The notes beneath the pieces are model-generated. The model was given only the letters and a program-made list of their open reading frames with translations. It did not search any database and had not been told where the DNA came from. Both the position numbers and the translations under genes were made by a program. This document shows, one piece after another, positions 23,770 to 32,481 of a stretch of 64,000 nt of DNA. Within the stretch, counting starts at the first letter, position 1. Each line of letters starts with the position of its first letter. Origin of the DNA: Actinomycetota bacterium (GTDB lineage Bacteria > Actinomycetota > Acidimicrobiia > Acidimicrobiales > Ilumatobacteraceae); assembly GCA_030645495.1 (NCBI GenBank), contig JAUSLV010000002.1:62001-126000 (forward strand), written 5' to 3'.

Positions 23770-25953
23770 TCAGAGGAGGTGCAGCGTGCGGGCGACGTGC
23801 ACGGCGCTCTTGCGGTCGGTGACGCCCAGCTTGCGGTAGATCGCGCTGCTGTGGGTCTTCACCGTGTTGAGCGACACGAACAACTCGTTCGCGATCTCGC
23901 GCTGCGTCAGCTGGCTGGGCAGGTAGCGCAGCAGTGCGAGCTCGCGCTCGGTGAGCTGTTCGACGAGGTGGGCGACCGGCACCGCCGGTGCCGCGCTGAC
24001 GTGGTGCCGTGACTCTGCGCGGGCGAGCGCGGTGCCGGCGATACCGGGGTCGGTGCAGCGGTCGATGATCGTGCGCGCTTCGGCCAGCAGCGCGGTACCG
24101 GCCTCGTCGCCCTGCGCCAGCAGCGTGTCGCCGACGGTGGTCATCACGAACGCGCGGCCCAGGTCGGTGGTGGCCCGCCGGGCCAGCTCCACTGCGTGCG
24201 TCGCGTCGGCGCGGGCTTCCACCGGGTCGGGGTTGCTGCGGGCGCGCACCGCCAGCGCGGGCGCCACGCCGTGGTAGCCGGCCAACCCGAAGGCCTGCGC
24301 GGTCGTCATCGCCGTGTCGGCCGCATCGTGCGCGGCAGCGAGGTTGCCAACTTCCAGCTCGTTGATCGCCAGCGACACCAGTGCCATTGTCTGCGCGGTC
24401 AACCTGTGTTCTGCCATCGCCCGCCCCACTGCCACAGCCAGCGCCTCACGCGCCTCGGTCGGCAGGCCGGCCCACGTGTAGGCCGCGCCGACTGCGGTGG
24501 CCAGCTCGGCGGGTCGCGTGGGCAGGTCGTCGAGGGCGGTGACCATTCGCGCCTGCTCGAGCGCCGCGGTCACGTCGCCACGGCCGAGCGCGACGTTGAT
24601 CGCCAAGGGGGTCGTGATCACGCGGTCGAGGTCGGGTGGCGCGAGCGCCAGCGCGGTGTCGAGCCACTGTTGTGCGGTCGCGTACTGTCCGCCGAGGTAG
24701 TCGCACCAGCCCCACAGCAGCGCGCACACCGCGTCGTCGGCGGCGGCTGGTCCGATCTGCTGCAACAGCCGGCGTAACGTGCGCACCTGCCCGCGGCCCA
24801 ACAGGTTCGGGCCCACATGGCGCATCGACCCGATCGCACCTGCGACGTCACCCGCGGCCAGGCGATGCTGCACGGCGGCGTCGTGGTCGGCCTGCGCCTC
24901 GAACCACTCGGCGGCACGCGAGTGCAGCGCCGGCAGCTGTTCGGGGAACGTGCGCGTCGCCTCCAGCGCCAGCAGGTCGCGCAGCAGGTGGTGGTAGCGG
25001 AACCAGTCGCCGGTGTTGTCCAGGCGCACGATCAGCTGGTTGCGTGCTGCGATGTCGGTGAGCCACCGCGCACCGCCCACCGATGCGGTGACCGCGTCGA
25101 CGAGGGGGCCGTTGAACCGGTCGAGCACGGAGGTCTGCAGCATCCGCAGTCGGTCGTGGGGGTCCATCGTGGCCAGCAGCTCGTCGCCGAGGTAGCCCAC
25201 CACCAGCTGGTCGTCGCCGCGGAAGTCGTGCACGAACTGCTCGGGTCGAGGGGCGCGCTCCAGCGACAGGCCGGCCAGCACCAGGCCGGCCGCCCAGCCT
25301 TCGGTGCGCGCGCACAGGTCGTCGATCGCGGCCGAGGTCAGCGTGTCGCCCACAGTGCCCAGCAGGCCGGCGGCCTCACCGACGGCGAAGCGCAACTCGT
25401 TGGCCCGCACCTCGCTGATCCGGTTGCGCACCCGCATTCGCCCCAGGCGGAACGGCGGGTCGACGCGGGTGGCGATGATCAGGGTCAGTTGCGGCGGGCA
25501 CAGGTCGATCAGCCGCTCGATGCCGCGGTGCACGGTGGGGTCGTCGATCAGGTGGTAATCGTCGATCACGACCACCAACCGGGCGTCGTCGTTCACCAGT
25601 TCGTTCACCAGCGCGGGAACGATCACCCGGTCGTCGCCGGCCGAACCGACCACCAACGGCGCCAGGTGCTCGCCGGCGCCAGGCCGGTGGCGAGCGATCG
25701 CGGCCACGAGCGACGCCCACAGGCGGGCCGGGTCGCTGTCCACGTCGTCGACCTGCAGCCAGGCCACATGGTGGGGCACGTGTGCTGCCCACGCGGCCAG
25801 CATCGTCGACTTGCCCGAGCCGGCGGGGGCGCTCACCAGCACGAATGGCACCGAGCGGGCAACGGCACCGTCGAGCGCGGTGTGCAGCCGTGTGCGTTCC
25901 ACCAGGCGCGTGGGCAGGGCAGGCGGTTGCAGCTTGGTCGCCGCCATCCCCAT
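23770..25953 (-). CDS. MalT/LAL-type LuxR regulator
   Basis: About 727 residues. N-terminal STAND/AAA+ ATPase with Walker A SAPAGSGKST (about 40-49) and IIATRVDPPF sensor motif; a TPR-like middle; LuxR helix-turn-helix at the end (LTERELALLRYLPSQLTQRE then VSLNTVKTHSSAIYRKLGV). These large regulators bind ATP plus a small inducer and activate transcription. The ATG at 25951-25953 is chosen; ATG at 25947 is also possible (the family starts TKLQPP nearby). It is divergent from an ABC transporter operon across a region with repeated palindromes. Confidence 0.9.
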   Translation of the reverse strand: MGMAATKLQPPALPTRLVERTRLHTALDGAVARSVPFVLVSAPAGSGKSTMLAAWAAHVPHHVAWLQVDDVDSDPARLWASLVAAIARHRPGAGEHLAPLVVGSAGDDRVIVPALVNELVNDDARLVVVIDDYHLIDDPTVHRGIERLIDLCPPQLTLIIATRVDPPFRLGRMRVRNRISEVRANELRFAVGEAAGLLGTVGDTLTSAAIDDLCARTEGWAAGLVLAGLSLERAPRPEQFVHDFRGDDQLVVGYLGDELLATMDPHDRLRMLQTSVLDRFNGPLVDAVTASVGGARWLTDIAARNQLIVRLDNTGDWFRYHHLLRDLLALEATRTFPEQLPALHSRAAEWFEAQADHDAAVQHRLAAGDVAGAIGSMRHVGPNLLGRGQVRTLRRLLQQIGPAAADDAVCALLWGWCDYLGGQYATAQQWLDTALALAPPDLDRVITTPLAINVALGRGDVTAALEQARMVTALDDLPTRPAELATAVGAAYTWAGLPTEAREALAVAVGRAMAEHRLTAQTMALVSLAINELEVGNLAAAHDAADTAMTTAQAFGLAGYHGVAPALAVRARSNPDPVEARADATHAVELARRATTDLGRAFVMTTVGDTLLAQGDEAGTALLAEARTIIDRCTDPGIAGTALARAESRHHVSAAPAVPVAHLVEQLTERELALLRYLPSQLTQREIANELFVSLNTVKTHSSAIYRKLGVTDRKSAVHVARTLHLL

Positions 25954-25995
25954 CTCACCGTCGGCGGTCACGTCGGGACCATACGCCACGCGAAG

Positions 25996-26055
25996 CACCC
26001 GGGTGACCGCAGCTCACCCGGGTGAGATCGCCCGCGGGGTGAGGCGCACTCACCC
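25996..26055. promoter_or_regulatory. Cluster of palindromes in the regulator/ABC divergent region
   Basis: CACCCGGGTGA (25996-26006), TCACCCGGGTGA (26014-26025, perfect palindrome) and GGGTGAG-N5-CTCACCC (26037-26055). The first two centres are 19 bp apart and the third adds a further pair of the same GGGTGA half-site. Likely binding sites for the divergent regulator at 23770-25953, by position. Confidence 0.6.
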
Positions 26056-26077
26056 GCCTCGATGCGACCGTGGGGCC

Positions 26078-26356
26078 ATGTCCGAACCGACCACTTTCGA
26101 GATCGTCCTGCGAGGCCGGGCCAGCGCCCGGTTGCTGCGGCCGCTGCTCGACGACTTCACGTTCCAGCACCCCAGCGACGGCACCACCCGCCTCGTCGGG
26201 GTGGTGCGTGACGCCGCCCACCTTCACGGTGTGGTGGCGCACCTCACGGCCGTGAACGTCGAGCTGATCTCGATCGTGCCGGTCGGCCCACCCGCTGTGG
26301 AGCCTTCGCTCCCCGGCTTCACCACCACCAACCACGAAAGCAGCACCACCTCATGA
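26078..26356 (+). CDS. 92-residue protein at head of ABC operon
   Basis: A small soluble protein (starts MSEPTTFEIVLRGRASARLL; middle TRLVGVVRDAAHLHGVVAHL; ends HESSTTS). It may be a small ACT/PII-like or ferredoxin-like alpha/beta fold, judged only from its even helix-strand pattern. Its stop overlaps the ABC ATPase start by 4 nt (ATGA), so the genes are translationally coupled. Small proteins of this kind recur beside daunorubicin-type exporters and might sense the substrate. Function unknown. Confidence 0.7.
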   Translation: MSEPTTFEIVLRGRASARLLRPLLDDFTFQHPSDGTTRLVGVVRDAAHLHGVVAHLTAVNVELISIVPVGPPAVEPSLPGFTTTNHESSTTS

Positions 26357-27249
26357 TCACCGTCTCCCACCTCACCAAGCGCTACGGAACCCGCCTCGCT
26401 GTCGACGACATCAGCTTCGATGTCGCGGCCGGCCGGGTGACCGGGTTCGTCGGCCCCAACGGCGCCGGCAAGTCGACCACGATGAAGATGATGGTCGGCC
26501 TGATCCGGCCCGACCACGGCGACGTGCGCTACCACGGCGTCAGCTACACCCGGCTGAAGCACCCCACGCGGGTGGTCGGCTCGGTGCTCGATGCCGGGGC
26601 GATGCACCCGGGGCGCACTGCCCGTGAGCACCTGCGGGCGATGGCCGCCCTCAGCAGCATCCCCGCTCGGCGAGTGGACGAAGTGCTGCACGAGGTGGGC
26701 CTCGACAGTGCTGCCGGCCAGCGCGCCGGCGGCTTCTCGTTGGGCATGCGCCAGCGACTGGCCTTGGCCGGTGCGCTGTTGGGCGAGCCCGACGTGCTGT
26801 TGCTCGACGAGCCCTCCAACGGGCTCGACCCGGATGGCATCCGCTGGCTGCGCACCTCGCTCGGCGAGTTCGCCGGCCGCGGCGGCACGGTGTTCGTGTC
26901 CAGCCACCTGATCGGCGAGCTGGAGATGTTCGCCGACGACCTGATCGTGGTGGGCGGCGGCACGTTGCTGGCCGCCGAGCCTGTGGCCGCCACGCTGGCC
27001 CGCGGCGAAACCTCCGTGCTGGTGCGCACCCCCGACGCCACCCAGTTCGCCCGCCTGCTGGCTCGTCACGGCATCGCCGTGAACGTGGATGGCGATCGCC
27101 TCACGGCCACCGGCGCCACGCTGACCTCCGTCTCGCAGTTGGCCTTCGACGAGCGCATCCAGGTGGTCGAGATCACCGAGTCGTCGCGTTCGCTCGAGGA
27201 GATCCTGCTCGACCTCACCGGCTCCAGCGCCGAGTTCGCCGCGGCGTGA
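26353..27249 (+). CDS. ABC exporter ATP-binding protein
   Basis: 298 residues. Walker A GPNGAGKST (34-42), signature FSLGMRQRLALA, Walker B LLLDEPSNGLDPDG, and the switch His in SSHLIGELE (F/S-x-S-H). The C-terminal 80 residues are of the drug-exporter type. It belongs to the DrrA/CcmA-like antibiotic exporter group and pairs with the permease at 27317. Overlaps the small upstream gene by 4 nt. Confidence 0.93.
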   Translation: MITVSHLTKRYGTRLAVDDISFDVAAGRVTGFVGPNGAGKSTTMKMMVGLIRPDHGDVRYHGVSYTRLKHPTRVVGSVLDAGAMHPGRTAREHLRAMAALSSIPARRVDEVLHEVGLDSAAGQRAGGFSLGMRQRLALAGALLGEPDVLLLDEPSNGLDPDGIRWLRTSLGEFAGRGGTVFVSSHLIGELEMFADDLIVVGGGTLLAAEPVAATLARGETSVLVRTPDATQFARLLARHGIAVNVDGDRLTATGATLTSVSQLAFDERIQVVEITESSRSLEEILLDLTGSSAEFAAA

Positions 27250-27316
27250 GCCACGGCCACCCCCAATCACCCACTCACTCACTCATCACACACTCACTCA
27301 CCCCGAAGGACTTGCC

Positions 27317-28156
27317 ATGACCACCACCATCACCCTCTCCGACTCCGTCGCACTGCGGCCCGCCGCTCGTCTCACCACCCGCACCAGCCGCGACGACCTG
27401 CACGCGGTACCCGCCGCGATCACCAGCGAGTGGATCAAGCTGCGCTCGCTGCGTGCCAACCGCGCCATCTTCGGCCTCACCGCCGTCGTCGGCGTGGTGA
27501 TGTCGTGGGTGCTGGCCACGTTCGTGAAGACCGACCCCTACGAACACCTGCCCTTCACCGTGGCCAACACGTTCATGACGGCCACGTGGCTGACGATGGT
27601 GTTGGCGATCATCGCCGGCATCCTGCTGTACACCTCCGAGGTGCAGCACGGCACGTTGGGCAACACGATCACCGCACAGCCCGCCCGCTGGGTCACGGTG
27701 GCGGCGAAGGCCCTCGTGGCCGCCGCCTTCGGCCTGGCGATGGGCGTGGTGGGAATCGTCACCGGCTACGCCAGCGCCGTCGCCAGCGGCATGCCCAACG
27801 GCGACACGTCGGGCGCGTTCGTCGACGCCGCCTGGGGCTTGGTGCTCACCACGTTCGCCGCAGTGTTGGGCGTGGGTGTCGGCATGCTCATCCGCCACAG
27901 CGCGGCCGCCGTGTCGACCGCGCTGGTGTGGACGTTCGTGATCGAGAACCTGCTGCGCAGCATGGCGCCGGCGAACCTCACCCGCTTCCTGCCGTTCAGC
28001 TCGGCCAACGGCCTGCTGTCGATCCGTTCGGCCGGCGACACCACGGCCACCCTGGCCGCGGCCCTCAGCCGCCCGCAGGATGCGTTGCTCTTCGGTGGCT
28101 ACACGCTGCTGGCCCTGCTGGTGGGCACGCTGCTGGTGTACCGCCGCGATGCCTGA
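27317..28156 (+). CDS. ABC-2 exporter permease
   Basis: 279 residues with about six membrane helices (starting TSEWIKLRSLRANRAIFG then GVVMSWVLATF). The early EWIKLRSLR motif is typical of actinobacterial ABC-2 permeases. It is the membrane half for the ATPase just upstream. The 67-bp gap before it is a CACTCACT-rich low-complexity stretch; GAAGGAC precedes the ATG. Substrate unknown. Confidence 0.9.
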   Translation: MTTTITLSDSVALRPAARLTTRTSRDDLHAVPAAITSEWIKLRSLRANRAIFGLTAVVGVVMSWVLATFVKTDPYEHLPFTVANTFMTATWLTMVLAIIAGILLYTSEVQHGTLGNTITAQPARWVTVAAKALVAAAFGLAMGVVGIVTGYASAVASGMPNGDTSGAFVDAAWGLVLTTFAAVLGVGVGMLIRHSAAAVSTALVWTFVIENLLRSMAPANLTRFLPFSSANGLLSIRSAGDTTATLAAALSRPQDALLFGGYTLLALLVGTLLVYRRDA

Positions 28157-28177
28157 GTGATACTGCCGTCACGTTGC

Positions 28178-28211
28178 AACGAACCCGGCCCCTCGTGGGG
28201 TCGGGTTCGTT
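28178..28211. terminator. Bidirectional hairpin terminator
   Basis: AACGAACCCGGCCCC (28178-28192) pairs with GGGGTCGGGTTCGTT (28197-28211) with one G-T wobble around TCGT. It sits between the convergent permease and DUF333 genes. Confidence 0.75.
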
Positions 28212-28222
28212 CGCGTGGCGGT

Positions 28223-28495
28223 TCAGGGCGAGGTGGTTTCGCCGGTCTGGGCGTTGAACAACTCCCACTCCTCCACCCGCGTGCCGTCCGGCAGGTTGCA
28301 GTAGCCCACCTGCCCGCCGGCTTCGTCCACGATCTCGACGGTGCCACCCTGGGCCACGCAGAACTCGGAGGCCGGGTTGGCGAGTTCGGCGGGGCTGGTG
28401 GTGTCACTGGGCTTGTCGTCGTCGCCGCAGGCGGCCATCAGGCCGAGCGGCAGCACCGCCAGCGTTGCCAACAGATGTGTACGGCTGATCTTCAT
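28223..28495 (-). CDS. DUF333 lipoprotein
   Basis: 90 residues. Signal with lipobox LMAAC (residue about 22), then DUF333 (NPASEFCVAQGGTVEIVD, VGYCNLPDGTRVEEWELF) with its two conserved Cys. DUF333 proteins are small periplasm-side lipoproteins of unknown role. The start has GGAGGTGG 6 nt upstream. Confidence 0.88.
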   Translation of the reverse strand: MKISRTHLLATLAVLPLGLMAACGDDDKPSDTTSPAELANPASEFCVAQGGTVEIVDEAGGQVGYCNLPDGTRVEEWELFNAQTGETTSP

Positions 28496-28704
28496 CACAA
28501 CCACCTCCACGGGGTGACCCTGCCACCCTCGCTCGTCTGCTTTCAGTGTGCCCGAGCCAACCGCTGGCGGCTCAGTGCTCACCCTTGCTGACGACGCTCG
28601 CACCCCGGATGGTTCCCGCAACCTTCAGGTTGTGTCGTGCGCAGGTGAACCGCGTGGCCAACTCATCGGGCGGCACACCAGCCAGCGGCCTCACTAGTGT
28701 CCAC

Positions 28705-29361
28705 GTGATGGACGACCTGCGCGCGCTGAAGCGGGCCGTGTTCGTCGAGATCGGCGAGCGGTGCGCCGACCTCACCGTCGCCGGCGCTCCGGTGCGGATC
28801 CGCCGTTCGGCCGATGCGCTGCGCATCGAGACCGACCTGCCCGACGGATCGCGTGGGCTGGTGCACCTGGCCACGATCAAGCAGGGGCTACCGGTGGGCG
28901 CGTTCGCGATCGACCCGAGCGCGCTCGTGTACGGCGGGTTCGTGCGTGGCGTACTGCAACAGTTGCCCGTGCCCGGAAGCCGCATCGCCGGGCTGGGGGC
29001 GATCCTGTGCGCCACCGCGTCGAGCGACCGTGGTGGGTCGCGCACGTTCGCCGTGCACGGTGCCGGCGGGCCGGCGGTCGACACCGTGGTGGCCGCGGTG
29101 CGCAACCGGTTCGTGCCGCTGTTGGCCGCGTTCTCGGGCGACTGGGCCGCCGCTTTCGCCCACACGCTGGCCCATCCACCCGAGGTGGACCGGCCGTATT
29201 CGACGGCCACCGTGCTGGCCCTGCTGGCCGGCAGGCCGACCGAAGTGGTGGACGAGCGCGCTGCGGCCGACCCCCGCTACTGGGACCGCGACGCGGCGCT
29301 GGCGGTGCCCGGCTGGCGCGAGCGTGTGCAGCGGCTGGTCAGCGCGGCCGCGCCGCGGTGA
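28705..29361 (+). CDS. Conserved protein of unknown function
   Basis: 218 residues, no clear membrane helix or motif. It begins MDDLRALKRAVFVEIGERC and has an alternating alpha/beta look, with PVRIRRSADALRIETDLPDG. The ATG follows TAGTGT (28692-28697) by 7 nt, a leaderless pattern. It overlaps the convergent SnoaL-like gene by 23 bp at the 3' end. I do not recognise the family. Confidence 0.65.
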   Translation: MMDDLRALKRAVFVEIGERCADLTVAGAPVRIRRSADALRIETDLPDGSRGLVHLATIKQGLPVGAFAIDPSALVYGGFVRGVLQQLPVPGSRIAGLGAILCATASSDRGGSRTFAVHGAGGPAVDTVVAAVRNRFVPLLAAFSGDWAAAFAHTLAHPPEVDRPYSTATVLALLAGRPTEVVDERAAADPRYWDRDAALAVPGWRERVQRLVSAAAPR

Positions 29362-29785
29362 GCAGTTCCAGCCGGCCTATCTGGCGGAACATGCTGGCGG
29401 TGTCGAGGTAGACCCGCTCGTTGGTGATCCGGTCGCCCTCGAAGAAGAAGACCGCGATGGCGGGCACCCGGAACGCCAGCCCGGTGGGTGGCTGCCCCAA
29501 CAGTGGACCGGTGTTCGTGCCCAGCAGGTCGAACTCGGCGGTCACGGTGTCGTCGTTGGCGCAGTGGAAGCGGGCGTTCTCGTGGCGCTGGTCGGGGAAC
29601 GCCTCGCGCTGGCGCCGGTGGTAGTTGCGCACCGCTTCCTCACCGTCGAACACCTGGCCGGTGGGGATGATCTCGTAGCGGGGATGGCCGTTGAACGTGC
29701 CGATGCACGTGTCCCAGTCGTGGTCGACCTCCGACTGGAAGTGCTGGGCCAACACGGCCAGTCGGCGCTGTTGCAGATCGGGCAT
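29339..29785 (-). CDS. SnoaL-like polyketide cyclase / NTF2-fold protein
   Basis: 148 residues in an NTF2-like fold: HFQSEVDHDWDTCIGTFNGH, DGEEAVRNYHRRQREAFPD, then VPAIAVFFFEGDRITNERVY. SnoaL-like proteins include cyclases, isomerases and dehydratases; the substrate is unknown. A TACAAT -10 box (29792-29797) sits exactly 6 nt before the ATG, a clean leaderless promoter. Confidence 0.85.
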   Translation of the reverse strand: MPDLQQRRLAVLAQHFQSEVDHDWDTCIGTFNGHPRYEIIPTGQVFDGEEAVRNYHRRQREAFPDQRHENARFHCANDDTVTAEFDLLGTNTGPLLGQPPTGLAFRVPAIAVFFFEGDRITNERVYLDTASMFRQIGRLELLTAARPR

Positions 29786-29827
29786 GGGCGGATTGTAGGG
29801 CACGCGGCGAACGGGCACGCCGGCCCG

Positions 29828-30547
29828 TCAGCTGGCGGCGGTCAGGCGCCGGGCGTAGTCGTCGGCCAGGGCGTGCAGCGCGGCGGCACAGTCGCCGGTG
29901 AACGCGGGGCCGTGCATCAAGCCCATCGAGGTCGCCCCCAGTTCGGCCAACCTGCGGATCGTGGGTGCCGTGGTGGGCGTGAGGCACGTCGAAGCGAACA
30001 GGTCTTCGGCGGCGAGGGCCGGGCCGACGATGTCGCCGTCGGCAGTGGCCGGCCACTGGCCGAGCGCGGTGAACAGGTCGCCGCACAGCAGCGTGCGGGT
30101 GGCCTCCTCGTACAACAGGTGCGCGTCCCAGCCATGCGGAACGTGCGGCGTGTCGAGCATCCGCACCCGCTTGCCACCCAGGTCGAGCACCTCGCCATCG
30201 CCCAGCGAGTGCGGCGGCCGGTCGCACAGGTCGAACAGCGACACGATGTTGGCCAGGTGCGAACCCACCACCTGAGCGTGCGGCGCGGCCGCGAGGAACT
30301 CGTTCATCGCGCCGCACTCATCCGACTCGAGGTGCCCGAACGCGATCCAGCGCAGGCGGGCCAACGGCACCACCGACGCCACAGCTGCCGACACGTGCGG
30401 GAACAACGCGCGTTGGCCGGTGTGGAACAGCAGCGGCTCGTCGGCGTCGAGCAGGTACTGGTTGAACACCAGCCCTGCCGGTTCCACCCACGTGGACAGC
30501 CGGTACACACCGTCGCCCACCTCGTGCACCTGCGTCTCGTACGTCAT
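29828..30547 (-). CDS. MBL-fold flavodiiron-like oxygen-binding protein
   Basis: 239 residues. Metallo-beta-lactamase fold of the flavodiiron (ODP) branch: RWIAFGHLESDECGAMNEFL provides HxExD metal ligands, then VVGSHLANIV, and LDTPHVPHGWD and LLCGDLFTALGQ later. No flavodoxin domain follows, so it is the stand-alone ODP form. It begins 1 nt into the stop codon of the MPI-family gene upstream and is in the same operon. Possible role: oxygen or thiol redox chemistry; not established. Confidence 0.83.
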   Translation of the reverse strand: MTYETQVHEVGDGVYRLSTWVEPAGLVFNQYLLDADEPLLFHTGQRALFPHVSAAVASVVPLARLRWIAFGHLESDECGAMNEFLAAAPHAQVVGSHLANIVSLFDLCDRPPHSLGDGEVLDLGGKRVRMLDTPHVPHGWDAHLLYEEATRTLLCGDLFTALGQWPATADGDIVGPALAAEDLFASTCLTPTTAPTIRRLAELGATSMGLMHGPAFTGDCAAALHALADDYARRLTAAS

Positions 30548-31317
30548 CAGAACGGCACCTCCGTGGTGAGCAGCCCCTCGCCGCGGGCGCGGCCGGAGAT
30601 GATTCGGCAGAACTCGATCGCGTCGAGTTGCAGTTCGTCGCCGGCCGCGGCCGCGCCGGAGGTGAACGTGCCGCCAGCGGGGCCGGTGAGGGTGAGGCGC
30701 ACCGGCGCACCGTGACGGCCGGCCCACTCGGCGACGAGATCGGCCACGATCCGGCCGTCGAGTTCGGGCGACAACGTCGGCTCGCTTCCCACAGCCCGGC
30801 ACAGGTCGATGCGGTGCAGCCACGCGTCGCGAGTGAGGATCACATCGACCAGGTAGCCGAGGGTCCAGCGCTCGTTGATCGTGCCGAGTTCCACCGGGAA
30901 GCGCACCACCTTCCGCAGCAGCCACGGGGTGCGGCGGCGCCCGCGGGTGGCCAGCGGCACCAAGCGACGCAGCTCCGCCACCACGTCGGCGGGCGAGAGG
31001 TGGGCGGCCAGTTCGATCTGCAGCGCCGCCATCACATCCACCACGGTGCCGCCGTCGCGCTTCACCCGCCGGGCCACCTCGCGCTGCTGGCGCACCAGCT
31101 CGCGTACCGACGCCGCCGAGCGCATCGCGCCCACCATGTGGCCGGCGAGGTGGCGCACGGTCCAGCCATCACAGTCGGTGGGCCGCGCCCAGTCGTGCGG
31201 CGCGAGCCCTTCGAACACCGCCACCAGCCGGTCGTAGGCGGCCTCGGCGAGCAGCGCGGCTTCCGCGTGGGTGATGGGCTGGATCGACGCGACGTCGATC
31301 GTGGTGGCGGTGGTCAT
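30547..31317 (-). CDS. Maleylpyruvate isomerase (MDMPI/DinB) family protein
   Basis: 256 residues in the DinB-like four-helix fold. DCDGWTVRHLAGHMVGAMRS carries the metal-binding His; LTRDAWLHRIDLCRAVG carries the second site. The family uses small thiols such as mycothiol. Its operon (TetR, this gene, MBL protein) fits detoxification or redox stress. It overlaps the TetR stop by 4 nt. Confidence 0.85.
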   Translation of the reverse strand: MTTATTIDVASIQPITHAEAALLAEAAYDRLVAVFEGLAPHDWARPTDCDGWTVRHLAGHMVGAMRSAASVRELVRQQREVARRVKRDGGTVVDVMAALQIELAAHLSPADVVAELRRLVPLATRGRRRTPWLLRKVVRFPVELGTINERWTLGYLVDVILTRDAWLHRIDLCRAVGSEPTLSPELDGRIVADLVAEWAGRHGAPVRLTLTGPAGGTFTSGAAAAGDELQLDAIEFCRIISGRARGEGLLTTEVPF

Positions 31318-31967
31318 CGGTTCCTCCTGGCGGTGGTGGCTGGCGGATCGGCGGGCAGGCCGAGGTGGTCGCACAACATGTCGACCGCGTCGTCGACGAG
31401 GCTCGCCCACCGCGTGCCGCCGGGGTCGTTGGAGATCTGCTGATCGGTGAGGCCGGTGAGCACGGCGGTCCACAGATCGACGGCGCGCGCGTCGTGCAGC
31501 CCGAACGCGCGCATCTGGCGGGCGAGTGCTTCTAGCTGGGCCACCGCCAGCGCGTACGACTGCGGCGACGGCACGAACCCCGGGATCGTGCGCTGGAACA
31601 GCAGCTGGTAACGCACCGGGTCGGCGGTGCAGAAGTCGAAGAACGAGCGTGCGGCGCGGCGGGCGACGGCGCGGCCGCCGGCGACATCGGCCTCGACGTG
31701 TTCGGCCATCATCTCGCCCAGCTGCACCTGGCCCTGGCGGAACATCTCGTCGTAGATCGCATCCTTCGACGCAAAGTACGAGTACACGCTGGGTGCGGCC
31801 AGCCCCACTCGGCGGGCCAGCTCGCGCAGCGACAGCCCGGCGAGCCCTTCCTCGCGGCACAGCTGCCACGCGGCGTCGACGATCTCGTCGCGGGTGGCGG
31901 CCCGCCGTGCCGCCTGCCGAGTCGTCGGTCGATCCTTGGGTTGAACGCTGTTCGGGCTACCGCTCAT
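31314..31967 (-). CDS. TetR-family repressor of the MPI/MBL operon
   Basis: 217 residues. HTH at about 20-65 (TRDEIVDAAWQLCREEGLAG, LSLRELARRVGLAAPSVYSY) and a C-terminal ligand domain. A -10 box GATAAT lies 7 nt before the ATG (leaderless). Matching GAAC-A/G-CTGTTCGG sites at 31943-31955 and 31981-31993 flank its own start, which suggests autorepression and possible control of the divergent Fur-family gene. Confidence 0.9.
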   Translation of the reverse strand: MSGSPNSVQPKDRPTTRQAARRAATRDEIVDAAWQLCREEGLAGLSLRELARRVGLAAPSVYSYFASKDAIYDEMFRQGQVQLGEMMAEHVEADVAGGRAVARRAARSFFDFCTADPVRYQLLFQRTIPGFVPSPQSYALAVAQLEALARQMRAFGLHDARAVDLWTAVLTGLTDQQISNDPGGTRWASLVDDAVDMLCDHLGLPADPPATTARRNR

Positions 31968-31993
31968 CGTTCGGATTATCGAACACTGTTCGG
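31943..31993. promoter_or_regulatory. Putative TetR operators
   Basis: Two copies of GAAC(A/G)CTGTTCGG at 31943-31955 (inside the TetR gene's start) and 31981-31993, plus an inverted repeat GTTCG-N6-CGAAC at 31969-31984. Together they cover the TetR promoter and lie next to the divergent Fur-family gene. Confidence 0.65.
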
Positions 31994-32020
31994 CTCGTGT
32001 CAAGGGTACGATCTGGCCCG

Positions 32021-32464
32021 ATGCGACCCGAGGCCGACGACGTGCACGAACTGGTGGGTCGCCGCCTGCGCGAGGCCGAGCAGATGTACACCAAAGGGCG
32101 GCGCGAGCTGGTGGAATTGCTGCTCGCGTTCGGGCGGCCGGCGAGCATGCCCGACCTGCTCGAACTGCGCCCGAAGCTGACGCAGAGCTCGATGTACCGC
32201 AACATGACCGACCTCGAGTCGGCTGGCGTGGTGCAGAAGATCATCGGCACCGACGAACGCACTCGCTTCGAATTGGCGGAAACGCTGATCGGCCACCACC
32301 ATCACCTGATCTGCACCGAGTGTGGCGCAGTCGACGACTTCGAAGTGCCGGCGCGCACCGAGCAGGCGCTCGAAGCCGACCTGCAGCGCGCGTTGGCCGG
32401 TACCGGCTTTCGCGCGCACAGCCATCGCCTCGATGTGATCGGTGTCTGCGCGCGCTGCGCGTAG
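32021..32464 (+). CDS. Fur-family metalloregulator, probably Zur
   Basis: 147 residues. Winged helix (residues 20-80, LTQSSMYRNMTDLESAGVVQ) then the dimerisation domain with HHHHLICTECGAVDDFEVP and a final CARC; the two CxxC sets are the structural Zn site. It is encoded beside znuABC (convergent), so zinc uptake control is more likely than iron, but only a binding test can tell. The ATG is 8 nt after TACGAT (leaderless pattern). Confidence 0.87.
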   Translation: MRPEADDVHELVGRRLREAEQMYTKGRRELVELLLAFGRPASMPDLLELRPKLTQSSMYRNMTDLESAGVVQKIIGTDERTRFELAETLIGHHHHLICTECGAVDDFEVPARTEQALEADLQRALAGTGFRAHSHRLDVIGVCARCA

Positions 32465-32481
32465 ACCGCTGGTATTCGCCG

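Noticed and set aside
27264-27300. CACTCACT-rich stretch before the ABC permease
   Set aside because: Low complexity only; no symmetry or operator pattern.
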